NCBI RefSeq assembly: GCF_030369675.1
Contig: NZ_CP128477.1
Coordinates: 1,798,001 to 1,862,000, forward strand
DNA: 64,000 nt
Direction: 5' to 3'
DNA from: Peteryoungia algae
GTDB taxonomy: Bacteria > Pseudomonadota > Alphaproteobacteria > Rhizobiales > Rhizobiaceae
A program made the position numbers and the translations under genes. This document shows, in pieces, positions 27,158 to 35,766 of the stretch; the first letter of the stretch is position 1; each line of letters begins with the position of its first letter. The notes beneath the pieces were generated by a model that made no database searches, had not been told where the DNA came from, and saw nothing but the letters and a program-made list of their open reading frames with translations.

Positions 27158-27742
27158 ATGCGTACCGCTCTCATATCCGCCCTCGGCGTCATGCTGACGC
27201 TGTCGGCCTGTGCCAAGCCGCCATCCCAGACCCGCAATGCCTGCGCGATCTTCGAGCAGCGCGACGGGCTGTTCAACAACTGGCGCCGCGCCGCCGTTGC
27301 CACCGAGCGCGAATACGGGGTCCCGGTCCCGATCCTGATGGCGACGATCTATACGGAATCGAGTTTCCGCCACAACGCCAAGCCCCCGCGCAAGATGATC
27401 CTCGGCTTCATTCCGGGCAAGCGTGCGTCTTCGGCATACGGCTATTCGCAGGCGCTTGATGGCACCTGGGAACGCTACCAGAAGGAAACCGGTCGCTGGG
27501 GTGCCCGCCGCACCGACTTCGCCGACGCCATCCGTTTCATCGGCTGGTACCACCGCGAGAGCGCGACAAAGGTCAACATCCCGCTCAACGACCCCTACAA
27601 GCTCTACCTCGCCTATCACTCCGGCCACACCGGCTATCTGCGCGGCGCCTACAACAAGCGCCCCGAGGCTCTGCGCGGTGCAAAGCGCTTCACCGACATC
27701 ACCTATACCTACGCCAAGCAATTGCAGCAGTGCCCGGGCTAA
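27158..27742 (+). CDS. Lytic transglycosylase SLT-domain lipoprotein
   Basis: A 194-residue outer-membrane-type lipoprotein: signal MRTALISALGVMLTLSAC with lipobox LSAC (Cys18). The mature part has the transglycosylase fold with catalytic Glu in ATIYTESSFRHNAK, then SAYGYSQALDGTW and IGWYHRESA, and YLAYHSGHTGYLRG, the order expected for family-1-like SLT enzymes that cleave peptidoglycan. It is divergent from the copper-protein gene and ends before a bidirectional terminator. Confidence 0.88.
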   Translation: MRTALISALGVMLTLSACAKPPSQTRNACAIFEQRDGLFNNWRRAAVATEREYGVPVPILMATIYTESSFRHNAKPPRKMILGFIPGKRASSAYGYSQALDGTWERYQKETGRWGARRTDFADAIRFIGWYHRESATKVNIPLNDPYKLYLAYHSGHTGYLRGAYNKRPEALRGAKRFTDITYTYAKQLQQCPG

Positions 27743-27779
27743 GGGTGCCGGGGTCGATCAGGTCTGCACGCTAAAATGC

Positions 27780-27817
27780 AAAAAGCCTCCCCACCGTGAC
27801 CGATGGGGAGGCTTTTT
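27780..27817. terminator. Bidirectional intrinsic terminator
   Basis: Perfect 14-bp stem (27780-27793 with 27804-27817) with AAAAA on the left arm and TTTTT on the right, loop of 10. It serves both the transglycosylase gene and the convergent Tim44-like gene. Confidence 0.9.
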
Positions 27818-27835
27818 CATTCAATAGCGTAAGGA

Positions 27836-28840
27836 TCAGTTGGCGCTCTGGATCGCCGAAATCTGCCACAGGGTGGATGGACGACGGGCAAAGGTCCAGA
27901 GCTCGACCGACTCCGCCGGCGTGTTCGGATCACCCTCGACGACTGCACCCGTCTGACGGTCGACGACATAGTCGATCGCTTCGTAGCGCATGGCAACGGT
28001 GGCATACTCCATCTTGTCCTCGGCCCAGCTTTCCGCCACGTCGCCTTGAACCAGACGGACGTCGCGCACCGTGTTCCGGACGCCCTTCGTCGCGTTCTCG
28101 CTCAATTCCTCGGCGAGATAGGACATGGCTTCAGGCGTCGTGATCCGGCGCAGCGCGCCGTAATCTTCCTCCGCATAGGCCCGCTGCATCTCCTGCAGCA
28201 ATTCCTCGAAGCGCTCCAGATCGCCAGGCGTAATACCGAGTTCATCGGCCTTACCCGAACGGGCGGCAGAAGCGCTGGCGGCGGCACCGCCACCGATCTT
28301 CGGGATCTGGAAGCTCGGACGCGGCTGGTCGCCGCTCTGATTGTCGCGTGACATGCCGCCAAAGCCACCGAAGCCCGGCGCATTGCCGGCGCCGGACGCT
28401 TCAGGCTGGCGATTGGCGAACATGCGCATGGCAAAGCGGATCAGGAAGAAGATCAGCAGGCCCTGCAGGAGAAGGCCGAGGAAGCCGAAGCCGCCGCCGA
28501 AACCCGTTCCCATCAGCATGCCGAACAACCCGCCGAGAAGCAGACCGCCCATCAGACCGCCGGCAAGGCCGCCGAACAGGCCACCCGGACGTGCTGCCTG
28601 GTTGGCCGCCGTCGACTGGGCAGCACCGGGCTGTGTCGCATTGGTGCGTGGGGTCATCGTCCGCTCGATCGGAGCGGATGGCGTCGGCGCCGTGCGCGTG
28701 ATCGCAGGCTGATTGAAGGTGCGCGTGCCACGGCTGCCGAAGCCGCCTGAAGCGCGACGCGCTTCGGCGAAATCGACGGCCATCAGTGTGACCATCATGC
28801 CGAGCGCGAGCGTCGCTGAAATCTTTGCGTATTGCCGCAT
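27836..28840 (-). CDS. Bacterial Tim44-like domain protein
   Basis: A 334-residue membrane-associated protein. It begins with a signal or anchor (YAKISATLALGMMVTLMAVDFAEARR), then a Ser/Thr/Pro linker, two adjacent Gly/Leu-rich hydrophobic segments (GLFGGLAGGLMGGLLLGGLFG; then FGFLGLLLQGLLIFFLIRFAMRMF), and a C-terminal Tim44-like domain containing ITPGDLERFEELLQEMQRAYAEED and VVEGDPNTPAESVELWTFAR. In mitochondria Tim44 tethers the import motor; bacterial relatives are thought to bind membranes, and their role is poorly known. GGACAGGAAACACGC precedes the ATG. Confidence 0.82.
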   Translation of the reverse strand: MRQYAKISATLALGMMVTLMAVDFAEARRASGGFGSRGTRTFNQPAITRTAPTPSAPIERTMTPRTNATQPGAAQSTAANQAARPGGLFGGLAGGLMGGLLLGGLFGMLMGTGFGGGFGFLGLLLQGLLIFFLIRFAMRMFANRQPEASGAGNAPGFGGFGGMSRDNQSGDQPRPSFQIPKIGGGAAASASAARSGKADELGITPGDLERFEELLQEMQRAYAEEDYGALRRITTPEAMSYLAEELSENATKGVRNTVRDVRLVQGDVAESWAEDKMEYATVAMRYEAIDYVVDRQTGAVVEGDPNTPAESVELWTFARRPSTLWQISAIQSAN

Positions 28841-28967
28841 GCGTGTTTCCTGTCCTCCTCGAAACAGTCCCGATGCCCTATGGAGGGCTTGGCTCCCATA
28901 TGGAGAGAGCTCACTCTCTTTTGAAGAGTGAGCCCTGCGATTTCCATTGAATTTCAAGTGATCGGGA

Positions 28968-29081
28968 TCAGCCATTGAGCCAGAACTTGATGATCAGTCC
29001 GATGATCGAAATGGCAAGGACCCCGCCGGCCCAGAGGCCGACGAACCACAGGAGACGGCTGGCAATGATGCGCTTGTCCAT
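28968..29081 (-). CDS. DUF2474 small membrane subunit of cytochrome bd-type oxidase
   Basis: A 37-residue protein starting MDKRIIASRLLWFVGLWAGG and ending IKFWLNG: a basic N-terminus and one transmembrane helix. Its ATG overlaps the cydB stop codon by one base (TGATG), so it is translationally coupled. Proteins of this DUF2474 type follow cyanide-insensitive-oxidase-like cydAB genes and are the likely counterpart of CydX, the small subunit that stabilises the bd oxidase. Too short for ordinary gene callers. Confidence 0.85.
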   Translation of the reverse strand: MDKRIIASRLLWFVGLWAGGVLAISIIGLIIKFWLNG

Positions 29082-30085
29082 CAGTGATAGCCCTCGTCCG
29101 GATCGAGCTTGCCGCGGAAGACCCAATAGGCATAGGCCGTATAGCCGAGAATCATCGGCACGAGCACGACCGCTCCATAGAGCAGGAAGGCCAGACTTTC
29201 ATCCGGCGCTGCCGCCTCCCAGATCGTGACGGAGGACGGCACGATGTAGGGATAGAAGCTGATCCCGATCCCGGCATAACCAAGCACGAAGAGCCCGAGA
29301 GCCGCAAGGAACGGCCTGGCGTCGTGCCCCGCCTTCAGCCCGGTGACGATCAGGTAGAGGCAGCCCAGCACGAGCGCGGGCACGATGATCGAGAAGATCA
29401 GGGTCGGGTAGCCGAACCACCGCTCAAAATAGATTGGCTCGAGCCAGGGGGTCCACAGGCTGAAGATGCCCATGGCGCCGACGGTGGCAAAGGACAAGGG
29501 AAGCGCCAGGGATCGGGCACGTTCAGCCAGATCGCCACTGGTCTTCATTACAAGCCATGTCGCCCCGAGAAGCGCATAGCCGATGACCAGCGCCAGGCCG
29601 GTCGCCAGCGAAAACGGGGTCAGCCAGTCCCACCAGCCCCCCGCATAGGCGCGGTTCTCGACGGGAATGCCCTGGACCAGCGCGCCGAGCGCCACCCCCT
29701 GGAAGAAGGCCGCGACGACAGAGCCACCGGTAAAGGCCCAGTTCCAGAGATACTCGGCCTTTTTTGTCCGCCAGCGATATTCGAAGGCGACGCCGCGGAA
29801 TATGAGACCGAGCAACATGAGAACGATCGGGGCATAGATCGCGGGCAGGATCGTCGCATAGGCGAGCGGAAAGACGGCGAGCAGCCCTCCCCCGCCGAGC
29901 ACCAGCCAGGTCTCGTTGCCGTCCCAGACGGGCGCCACCGAGTTCATCATCAGATCCTTCTCGTGCTTCTCCGGGAAGAAGGGAAAGAGGATCCCGACCC
30001 CGAGATCGAAGCCGTCAAGGATGACATAGGCGAGCACCGCAAAGGCGATGATGCCGGCCCAGATGAAGGGAAGATCAATGGGCAT
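29081..30085 (-). CDS. cydB: Cytochrome bd-type ubiquinol oxidase subunit II
   Basis: A 334-residue inner-membrane protein with about eight to nine helices. The N-terminal LPFIWAGIIAFAVLAYVILDGFDLGVG and the MNSVAPVWDGNETWLVLGGGGLLAVFPLAYA block are the family signatures. It partners CydA to reduce oxygen to water with ubiquinol. The ATG at 30085 has GGAGG upstream and overlaps the end of cydA by 11 bases, showing tight coupling. Confidence 0.95.
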   Translation of the reverse strand: MPIDLPFIWAGIIAFAVLAYVILDGFDLGVGILFPFFPEKHEKDLMMNSVAPVWDGNETWLVLGGGGLLAVFPLAYATILPAIYAPIVLMLLGLIFRGVAFEYRWRTKKAEYLWNWAFTGGSVVAAFFQGVALGALVQGIPVENRAYAGGWWDWLTPFSLATGLALVIGYALLGATWLVMKTSGDLAERARSLALPLSFATVGAMGIFSLWTPWLEPIYFERWFGYPTLIFSIIVPALVLGCLYLIVTGLKAGHDARPFLAALGLFVLGYAGIGISFYPYIVPSSVTIWEAAAPDESLAFLLYGAVVLVPMILGYTAYAYWVFRGKLDPDEGYH

Positions 30086-31487
30086 GTTTGCCTCCATGGT
30101 GACCGGGCTGCGCCGCCGGCGTAATGCCGGAAGAACGGATCGGGCCATCGTCGAGATCCGGCATCGGATCGTGCGGCAGGCGGCCCATCAGGCGCAGAAT
30201 GTAGAAGGTGCCTGCACCGAAGACGATGAAATAGACCACGATGAAGGCGATCAGCGACGCCGCAACCGCAGGGGCCGCGATCGGCGAGATCGAATCCGCC
30301 GTCAGGAGGTGGCCATAGACCGTATAGGGCTGCCGGCCGACCTCGGTGGTGATCCAGCCGGCGAGCACGGCGACGAAGCCGGAGGGGCCCATGACGAGCG
30401 CGACACGATGCATCCAGTGGTTCTCGTAGAGCGTCCCCTTCCACCGGCACCACAAGGAAAACAGACCGACGCCGAGCATGGCGAATCCGATCGCCACCAT
30501 GACGCGGAAGGACCAGAAGACGATGGCAACCGGCGGTTCCTTGTCGTCGGGGATCGTGTCGAGGCCATCAAGCGGGGCATTGAGATCATGCTTCAGGATG
30601 AGGCTCGAAAGCTTCGGGATCTGGATCGCGTAGTCGATGCGTTTCTCTTCCGTGTTCGGAATACCGAAGAGGATCAGTGGCGCGCCCTCCGGATGGCTGT
30701 CGAAATGGCCTTCCATGGCCATGACCTTGACCGGTTGATGCTCCAGCGTATTCAAGCCATGCGCATCACCGGCTGCGATCTGGATGGGGGCAACAATCGC
30801 CGCCATCCACATCGCCATCGAGAACATCACGCCCGCACGGCGTGGCGCCGTCCCCTTCAGCAGATGCCAGGCGCCGACCGCGCCGACGACAAAGGCGGTG
30901 GTGAGATAGGCGGCGATGACCATATGGGTCAGGCGATAGGGGAAGGAGGGGTTGAAGACGATCTTCCACCAGTCGACCGGCACGAACTGCCCGACATCGT
31001 TCATGGCGAAACCGTCCGGCGTCTGCATCCAGGAATTGACCGAGAGGATCCAGGTGGCCGAGATCAGCGTGCCGAAGGCAACCATCAGCGTGGCGAAGAA
31101 ATGCAGACCCGGCCCGACTCGCTTGCGCCCGAAGAGCATGACGCCGAGGAAGCCGGCTTCCAGGAAGAAGGCAGTCAGCACCTCGTATCCCATCAGTGGT
31201 CCGATAACCGGTCCCGCCTTGTCGGAAAAGACCGACCAGTTGGTGCCGAACTGGTAGGACATCACGATGCCGGAGACGACCCCCATGCCGAAGGCGACCG
31301 CAAAGATCGTCTTCCAGAAGTCGAAGAGCTCCAGATAGACCTTGTCCTTTTTCCAGAGATAGAGGCCTTCGAGCACGGCGAGATAGCTCGCAAGCCCGAT
31401 GGAAAAGGCGGGGAATATGATGTGGAACGATACGGTAAAGGCAAACTGTATGCGTGCCAGGAGTTGTGCGTCGAAGTTTTCGAACAT
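30075..31487 (-). CDS. cydA: Cytochrome bd-type ubiquinol oxidase subunit I (short Q-loop)
   Basis: A 470-residue haem-carrying subunit. It begins MFENFDAQLLARIQFAFTVSFHIIFPAFSIG, with the haem b595 ligand His in FTVSFHIIFPAF; the GTNWSVFSDKAGPVIGPLMGYE block carries conserved quinol-side residues. At 470 residues it lacks the long Q-loop insert of E. coli CydA (522 residues) and fits the cyanide-insensitive-oxidase subgroup. AGGAAAGGAC precedes the ATG at 31487. The operon cydA-cydB-DUF2474 is complete; the cydDC assembly exporter is not in the window. Confidence 0.95.
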   Translation of the reverse strand: MFENFDAQLLARIQFAFTVSFHIIFPAFSIGLASYLAVLEGLYLWKKDKVYLELFDFWKTIFAVAFGMGVVSGIVMSYQFGTNWSVFSDKAGPVIGPLMGYEVLTAFFLEAGFLGVMLFGRKRVGPGLHFFATLMVAFGTLISATWILSVNSWMQTPDGFAMNDVGQFVPVDWWKIVFNPSFPYRLTHMVIAAYLTTAFVVGAVGAWHLLKGTAPRRAGVMFSMAMWMAAIVAPIQIAAGDAHGLNTLEHQPVKVMAMEGHFDSHPEGAPLILFGIPNTEEKRIDYAIQIPKLSSLILKHDLNAPLDGLDTIPDDKEPPVAIVFWSFRVMVAIGFAMLGVGLFSLWCRWKGTLYENHWMHRVALVMGPSGFVAVLAGWITTEVGRQPYTVYGHLLTADSISPIAAPAVAASLIAFIVVYFIVFGAGTFYILRLMGRLPHDPMPDLDDGPIRSSGITPAAQPGHHGGKHAH

Positions 31488-31530
31488 GATCTGTCCTTTC
31501 CTCCTCTCCTCCCGGAGATGACGGTCATCA

Positions 31531-31536
31531 ATTATA
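31531..31536 (-). promoter_or_regulatory. Probable -10 element of the cydAB promoter
   Basis: On the minus strand a perfect TATAAT lies 44 bases before the cydA start. The best -35 candidate is only partial (GCATTG/CATTGT 16-17 bases upstream), which suggests an activator-assisted promoter. Confidence 0.5.
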
Positions 31537-31594
31537 GCCTCGCATCGGAAAAACAATGCGACAAGCCGCCATGCGTCACATCAACGCATAGCGT

Positions 31595-31613
31595 TTTCCA
31601 TATATTATGGAAA
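31595..31613. promoter_or_regulatory. 19-bp palindrome upstream of cydA, operator candidate
   Basis: TTTCCATATATTATGGAAA: two perfect 8-bp arms with a 3-bp centre, the only AT-rich symmetric site between serA and cydA. Its centre is about 68-73 bases upstream of the TATAAT element, a place suited to an activator or an upstream repressor. The regulator is not encoded nearby. Confidence 0.55.
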
Positions 31614-31634
31614 CTGAGCCACCACCCGCAACAA

Positions 31635-31672
31635 ACAAAGACGGCGCGGGTTTGATCCCGCGCCGTCTTTGT
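31635..31672 (-). terminator. Intrinsic terminator after serA
   Basis: Perfect 16-bp stem (31635-31650 with 31657-31672) with a 6-base loop; on the minus strand the arm ends in TTTGT. It lies 22 bases after the serA stop. Confidence 0.85.
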
Positions 31673-31693
31673 TGATGCATGATCGAACGTCGG

Positions 31694-33289
31694 TCAGTCG
31701 ACGTTGAACACCAAAGGCTTGGCCTGCTTGACCGCCGGGTTGGCAATCAGCTGGTCGAGCACGGACTGATCCACCGGGCCGTCGACATAGAGAAGCGCAA
31801 TCGCGTCGCCGCCTTCCTGGTCACGACCGAGCTGGAAATTCGCGATGTTAACCTTGGCATTGCCGAGCGTCGTGCCCATGAAGCCGATCATGCCGGGAAC
31901 GTCGGTGTTGGAGATGTAGATCATGTTCTGACCGACATCGGCATCCATGTTGATGCCCTTGATCTGGATGAAGCGCGGCTTGCCGTCGGAGAAGACGGTG
32001 CCGGCGATCGACCGGGTCTGCTTCTCGGTCGTGACGGTGAGCTTGATGTAACCGTCGTAGACGCCTGTCTTGTCGCGCTTCACTTCCGAGACGATAACGC
32101 CCTTTTCCTTGATCATGATCGGCGCCGAAACCATGTTGACGTCGGCCACCTGCGGGCGAATGAGACCGGCCAGCAGCGCAGACGTCAGCGCCTTGGTGTT
32201 CATGCCGGAGGTCACACCGTCATAGAGGATCTCGATTTCCTTGATCGGGTTCTCGGTCATCTGGCCGGCAAAGGAGCCGAGCACGTCCGCAAGACGGATG
32301 AAGGGCTTGAGGATCGGCGCTTCCTCGGCGGTGATCGACGGCATGTTGATCGCGTTCGAGACGGCACCCTTGATGAGGTAGTCCGACATCTGCTCGGCGA
32401 CCTGAAGGGCAACATTCTCCTGGGCTTCCGTGGTCGAGGCGCCGAGATGCGGCGTGCAGACGACGTTGGGCAGGCCGAAGAGCGGGCTTTCGGTTGCAGG
32501 CTCGACTTCGAAGACGTCGAAACCGGCACCGGCGACATGGCCGGACTTGATGGCATCGGCAAGGGCTGCCTCATCCACGAGACCACCACGGGCGCAGTTG
32601 ATGATGCGCACGCCGGGCTTCGTCTTGGCAATGTTGTCCTTGCCGAGAATGCCGCGGGTCTTGTCGGTCATAGGCACATGCAGCGTGATGAAATCGGCGC
32701 GCGGCAGAAGCTCGTCCAGCTCGACCTTTTCGACGCCCATTTCCTGGGCACGCTCGGTCGACAGGAAGGGGTCATAGGCGATGACATGCATGCCGAGCCC
32801 GATCGCCTTCTTGCAGACGATGCCGCCGATATTGCCGGCACCGATCACGCCCAGCGTCTTGCCGGTGATCTCGACACCCATGAACTTCGACTTTTCCCAC
32901 TTGCCGGCCTGGGTCGAGGCATCGGCCTGCGGCAGCTGGCGGGCAACGGCAAACATCAGGGCGATTGCGTGTTCGGCTGTTGTAATCGAGTTGCCGAAGG
33001 GCGTGTTCATCACGATGATGCCGCGCTTGGAGGCAGCCGGGATATCGACATTATCGACGCCGATGCCGGCGCGACCGATGACCTTGAGGTTGGTCGCAGC
33101 GGCGATCAGCTTTTCCGTCGCCTTGGTGGCGGAACGGATGGCGAGGCCATCATAGTTGCCGATGATTTCGGCGAGCTTTTCCTTGTCCTTGCCGAGCTTC
33201 GGCTGGAAGTCCACTTCAACGCCGCGATCACGGAAGATCTGGACGGCGGTTTCAGACAGTTCGTCGGATACGAGAACGCGAGGTGCCAT
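31694..33289 (-). CDS. serA: D-3-phosphoglycerate dehydrogenase
   Basis: Oxidises 3-phosphoglycerate to 3-phosphohydroxypyruvate, the first step of serine synthesis. The 531-residue long form has the substrate domain start (APRVLVSDELSETAVQIF), the NAD-binding GVIGAGNIGG near 148-157, catalytic Arg/Glu/His blocks (NCARGGLVDE; CTPHLGASTTEAQENV), the intervening ASB domain and a C-terminal ACT domain (GMIGFMGTTLGNAKVNIANFQLGR) for allosteric serine sensing. AAGGAGG precedes the ATG. It lies 88 bases downstream of serC, with a hairpin between. Confidence 0.97.
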   Translation of the reverse strand: MAPRVLVSDELSETAVQIFRDRGVEVDFQPKLGKDKEKLAEIIGNYDGLAIRSATKATEKLIAAATNLKVIGRAGIGVDNVDIPAASKRGIIVMNTPFGNSITTAEHAIALMFAVARQLPQADASTQAGKWEKSKFMGVEITGKTLGVIGAGNIGGIVCKKAIGLGMHVIAYDPFLSTERAQEMGVEKVELDELLPRADFITLHVPMTDKTRGILGKDNIAKTKPGVRIINCARGGLVDEAALADAIKSGHVAGAGFDVFEVEPATESPLFGLPNVVCTPHLGASTTEAQENVALQVAEQMSDYLIKGAVSNAINMPSITAEEAPILKPFIRLADVLGSFAGQMTENPIKEIEILYDGVTSGMNTKALTSALLAGLIRPQVADVNMVSAPIMIKEKGVIVSEVKRDKTGVYDGYIKLTVTTEKQTRSIAGTVFSDGKPRFIQIKGINMDADVGQNMIYISNTDVPGMIGFMGTTLGNAKVNIANFQLGRDQEGGDAIALLYVDGPVDQSVLDQLIANPAVKQAKPLVFNVD

Positions 33290-33340
33290 GACGAGGCCTC
33301 CTTCAGAGAGTTCGTTTGAATGAGATGATGAGAATTCCGG

Positions 33341-33363
33341 GGCTCCGCCTCTGTGGCGGAGCC
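33341..33363 (-). repeat. Hairpin between serC and serA
   Basis: Perfect 9-bp GC-rich stem (33341-33349 with 33355-33363), loop of 5, without a T-run on either strand. It may be a processing or partial-termination site that sets the serC to serA ratio; this is inference. Confidence 0.45.
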
Positions 33364-33377
33364 GAATTGATCAAGGA

Positions 33378-34556
33378 TCAGGCGGCAGCCTTGGCCAGGG
33401 ACGCCTTCTGCGTCTCGTAGGCGAAGGAAAGCCAGGGCATCAGCGCTTCCATGTCTGATGTCTCGATCGTCGCACCGGCCCAGATTCGAAGGCCAGCCGG
33501 CGCATCGCGGTAAGCACCGATGTCGAAGGCAACACCCTGCTTTTCAAGCGTGCTGGCAATGCCCTTGGCAAAGGCGGCCTGGGCATCCGCGTCGAGTGCT
33601 GTCACTGCGGGATCAACGATCTTGACGCAGACCGAGGTGTTGGAGCGCGTGGCATCATCAACGGCCAGATTGGCGATCCAGTCGTTCTTTTCGATAAAGT
33701 CGAAGATCACCTTGGCGTTCGCATCGGCACGGGCGATCAGCGCTTTGAGGCCGCCCAGCGACTTTGCCCACTTCAGCGCATCGACATAGTCCTCGACGCA
33801 GAGCATCGAGGGCGTGTTGATCGTCTCGCCGACGAAAATGCCTTCGATCAGCTTGCCGCCCGAGGTCATGCGGAAGATTTTCGGCAGAGGCCATGCCGGC
33901 ACATAGGTCGTCAGGCGCTCGACAGCGCGCGGGGAAAGGATGATCACGCCGTGACCGCCCTCACCGCCCAGAACCTTCTGCCAGGAGAAGGTCGTGACAT
34001 CGAGCTTGGAGAAATCCAGATCCTGCGCGAAAGCCGCGGAAGTGGCGTCGCAAATGGTCAGGCCCTTGCGGTCAGCCGGGATGAAGTCGGCGTTCGGAAC
34101 GCGGACGCCCGAGGTCGTGCCGTTCCAGGTGAAGACGACGTCGCGGTCGAAATCGACAGCGGCGAGATCCGGCAGCAGGCCGTAATCGGCATTGAACTTG
34201 CGGACATCGGCGAGCTTCAGCTGCTTCACCACATCGGTGACCCAGCCAGCGCCAAAGCTTTCCCAGGAAAGCATGTCGACGCCACGTTCGCCGAGCAGCG
34301 ACCACATGGCCATTTCGACGGCACCGGTGTCGGAGGCCGGAACAATGCCGATGCGGTAGTCAGCGGGCACGTTCAGAATTTCGCGGGTAAGGTCGATGGC
34401 CAGCTTCAGCTTTTCCTTGCCGACCTTGGCGCGGTGCGAACGACCGAGCGGGGCATCGGAAAGCGCATCGAGCGACCAACCGGGGCGCTTCGAACATGGG
34501 CCAGACGAAAAATGAGAGTTTGCCGGACGCGCGGCAGGGGCGATCACATCAGCCAT
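33378..34556 (-). CDS. serC: Phosphoserine aminotransferase (alphaproteobacterial type)
   Basis: PLP-dependent transaminase converting phosphohydroxypyruvate and glutamate to phosphoserine. The 392-residue protein is the long SerC form shared by alphaproteobacteria and methanogens, with [18 protein letters not shown] at the N-terminus and the PLP-binding Lys in the [20 protein letters not shown] block. The chosen ATG at 34556 has AAGG upstream and follows a structured leader; the frame remains open far upstream into the leader but is not protein-like there. It leads the serC-serA operon. Confidence 0.95.
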   Translation of the reverse strand: MADVIAPAARPANSHFSSGPCSKRPGWSLDALSDAPLGRSHRAKVGKEKLKLAIDLTREILNVPADYRIGIVPASDTGAVEMAMWSLLGERGVDMLSWESFGAGWVTDVVKQLKLADVRKFNADYGLLPDLAAVDFDRDVVFTWNGTTSGVRVPNADFIPADRKGLTICDATSAAFAQDLDFSKLDVTTFSWQKVLGGEGGHGVIILSPRAVERLTTYVPAWPLPKIFRMTSGGKLIEGIFVGETINTPSMLCVEDYVDALKWAKSLGGLKALIARADANAKVIFDFIEKNDWIANLAVDDATRSNTSVCVKIVDPAVTALDADAQAAFAKGIASTLEKQGVAFDIGAYRDAPAGLRIWAGATIETSDMEALMPWLSFAYETQKASLAKAAA

Positions 34557-34640
34557 ATAGATACCCTTCCAGGTAATTAGCCTCTCGTTGGGGAGAGGTG
34601 TCCCGCCGTCGGAACTACTCTTGTCGGGCATGTCAGTCAA
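34557..34640 (-). ncRNA. serC leader RNA motif (5' UTR regulatory element)
   Basis: The region just before serC on the minus strand holds a CCTCTC-CCCAAC-GAGAGG hairpin (34598-34593 with 34586-34581), immediately followed by the single-stranded GCTAATTACCTGGAAGGG that leads into the ribosome-binding site. From memory this agrees with the conserved serC motif reported in 5' UTRs of alphaproteobacterial serC genes. Its mechanism is not established. A covariance-model search would settle it; the 5' limit is approximate. Confidence 0.65.
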
Positions 34641-34712
34641 GCCGGCTCGCGTCGCGAAATGCCAAATTTTTGTTCCCTCCGCGCCCTGGGCAGCGAAAGA
34701 GCAGAACGCAAA

Positions 34713-34734
34713 AGGGCCGCCCGAAGGCGACCCT
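34713..34734 (-). terminator. Intrinsic terminator after the outer-membrane protein gene
   Basis: On the minus strand a 9-bp stem with one G-U pair closes a TTCG tetraloop and is followed by TTTGCG. It lies 22 bases after the stop at 34757. Confidence 0.75.
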
Positions 34735-34756
34735 GTGCTCAATCTCGGAAGAGAGA

Positions 34757-35593
34757 TTACTTGTAGACCGGCAGTTCGACTGGCGGTTCGTAGGCAACAG
34801 GAGTTTCGCAACCACCGAAGACATAACGGGCACCGGCATGGACGCTGTGGCTGTAGAAGCCCTTGTCGTAGCCTGGGCCGCCATTCGAGGCGTAGCCGAA
34901 CATATCGCCACCCATGGTGTGGCGGAAGCGATAGCCGAGGTCAGCCTTGACGTTGCAGGTCACGTCGATCGAGGCGCCGGCCATGAGCTGGTAGGCGAAA
35001 CGCCAGCTGCCCTTGCCGCCATGTTCAACGGTGGGATCGCAGTTCGATGGATCACCGGTTTCGCATGACGTGTTGCGCAGCTTGTCCCACTTCACATAGG
35101 AGCCACCAATACCGCCGCCGACATAAGGCGTGAAGTACGCGTAGGTTCCGAGGTCGACATAGGCGTTGGCCATCAGTGTGTAAGCCTTCAAGGCAGCGAC
35201 GTCTGCAGAGGTACAAGCGACAGCAACACCGCAAGAGCCCGTCGTCGAGCCCTTGAAGTCAGACTTGAACATGTAGTCGAAAGTCAGGTCGGTGCGCAGA
35301 TGGCTGTTGACCTGGTAACCGACACCGGCGCCAACCCAAAAGCTGTCCTTGATCGACGAGGTCGTGAAACTGGCTTCGTCGGCATTGGAGCCCTGGAAGA
35401 ATTTGGCGCCGCGCAGTTTGTTGAAATTGTAACCGAGGTCACCGCGCAGGTACCAGCCGGACGTTTCGGCGACGGCAACTTCCGGCGCGTCGATGTAAGC
35501 CGGCTGCGGCTCGGGCTGATAAACGTCTGCGGCATAGGCGGCCGAGCTGGCGAGCAGCGCAGCCGCTGCCACGGTAAGAATGGTTTTGGTCAT
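34757..35593 (-). CDS. Outer-membrane beta-barrel protein (Omp25/31-like)
   Basis: A 278-residue secreted protein. The signal peptide [20 protein letters not shown] is cut before [10 protein letters not shown]. Alternating aromatic strands typical of an eight-stranded barrel follow ([74 protein letters not shown]), and the last strand is a [11 protein letters not shown] type. Two Cys pairs lie in extracellular-loop-like segments ([25 protein letters not shown]), an unusual feature for this class. Belongs to the rhizobial Omp25-like surface proteins; exact role unknown. Confidence 0.85.
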   Translation of the reverse strand: MTKTILTVAAAALLASSAAYAADVYQPEPQPAYIDAPEVAVAETSGWYLRGDLGYNFNKLRGAKFFQGSNADEASFTTSSIKDSFWVGAGVGYQVNSHLRTDLTFDYMFKSDFKGSTTGSCGVAVACTSADVAALKAYTLMANAYVDLGTYAYFTPYVGGGIGGSYVKWDKLRNTSCETGDPSNCDPTVEHGGKGSWRFAYQLMAGASIDVTCNVKADLGYRFRHTMGGDMFGYASNGGPGYDKGFYSHSVHAGARYVFGGCETPVAYEPPVELPVYK

Positions 35594-35766
35594 GACAGGA
35601 TACTCCAAAGTCCCAGCGTTGTCGCGTCAGGCCGTCTCAAGCCAGACATCCTGAATTGAGACAAATAATGGAGCGGAAAGGTTAAGTTGCGATTAACTAC
35701 AGATCTTAACTCTAACCCTTATCCAATTGCTTACCTTGATACTTGTGTCGAACTGAACAAAAGCGA

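Noticed and set aside
28909..28933. Hairpin between the DUF2474 and Tim44-like genes considered as terminator
   Set aside because: Nine-bp stem is real but no T-run follows on either strand, so it was not called a terminator; function unknown.
31571..31584. FNR-like sequence upstream of cydA
   Set aside because: Only the ATCAA half matches; the other half (ATGCG) differs from TTGAT at three of five bases.
30048..31655. Long open frame on the plus strand opposite cydA and cydB
   Set aside because: Shadow of well-conserved cyd genes; composition is His/Asp/Arg-rich and non-protein-like.
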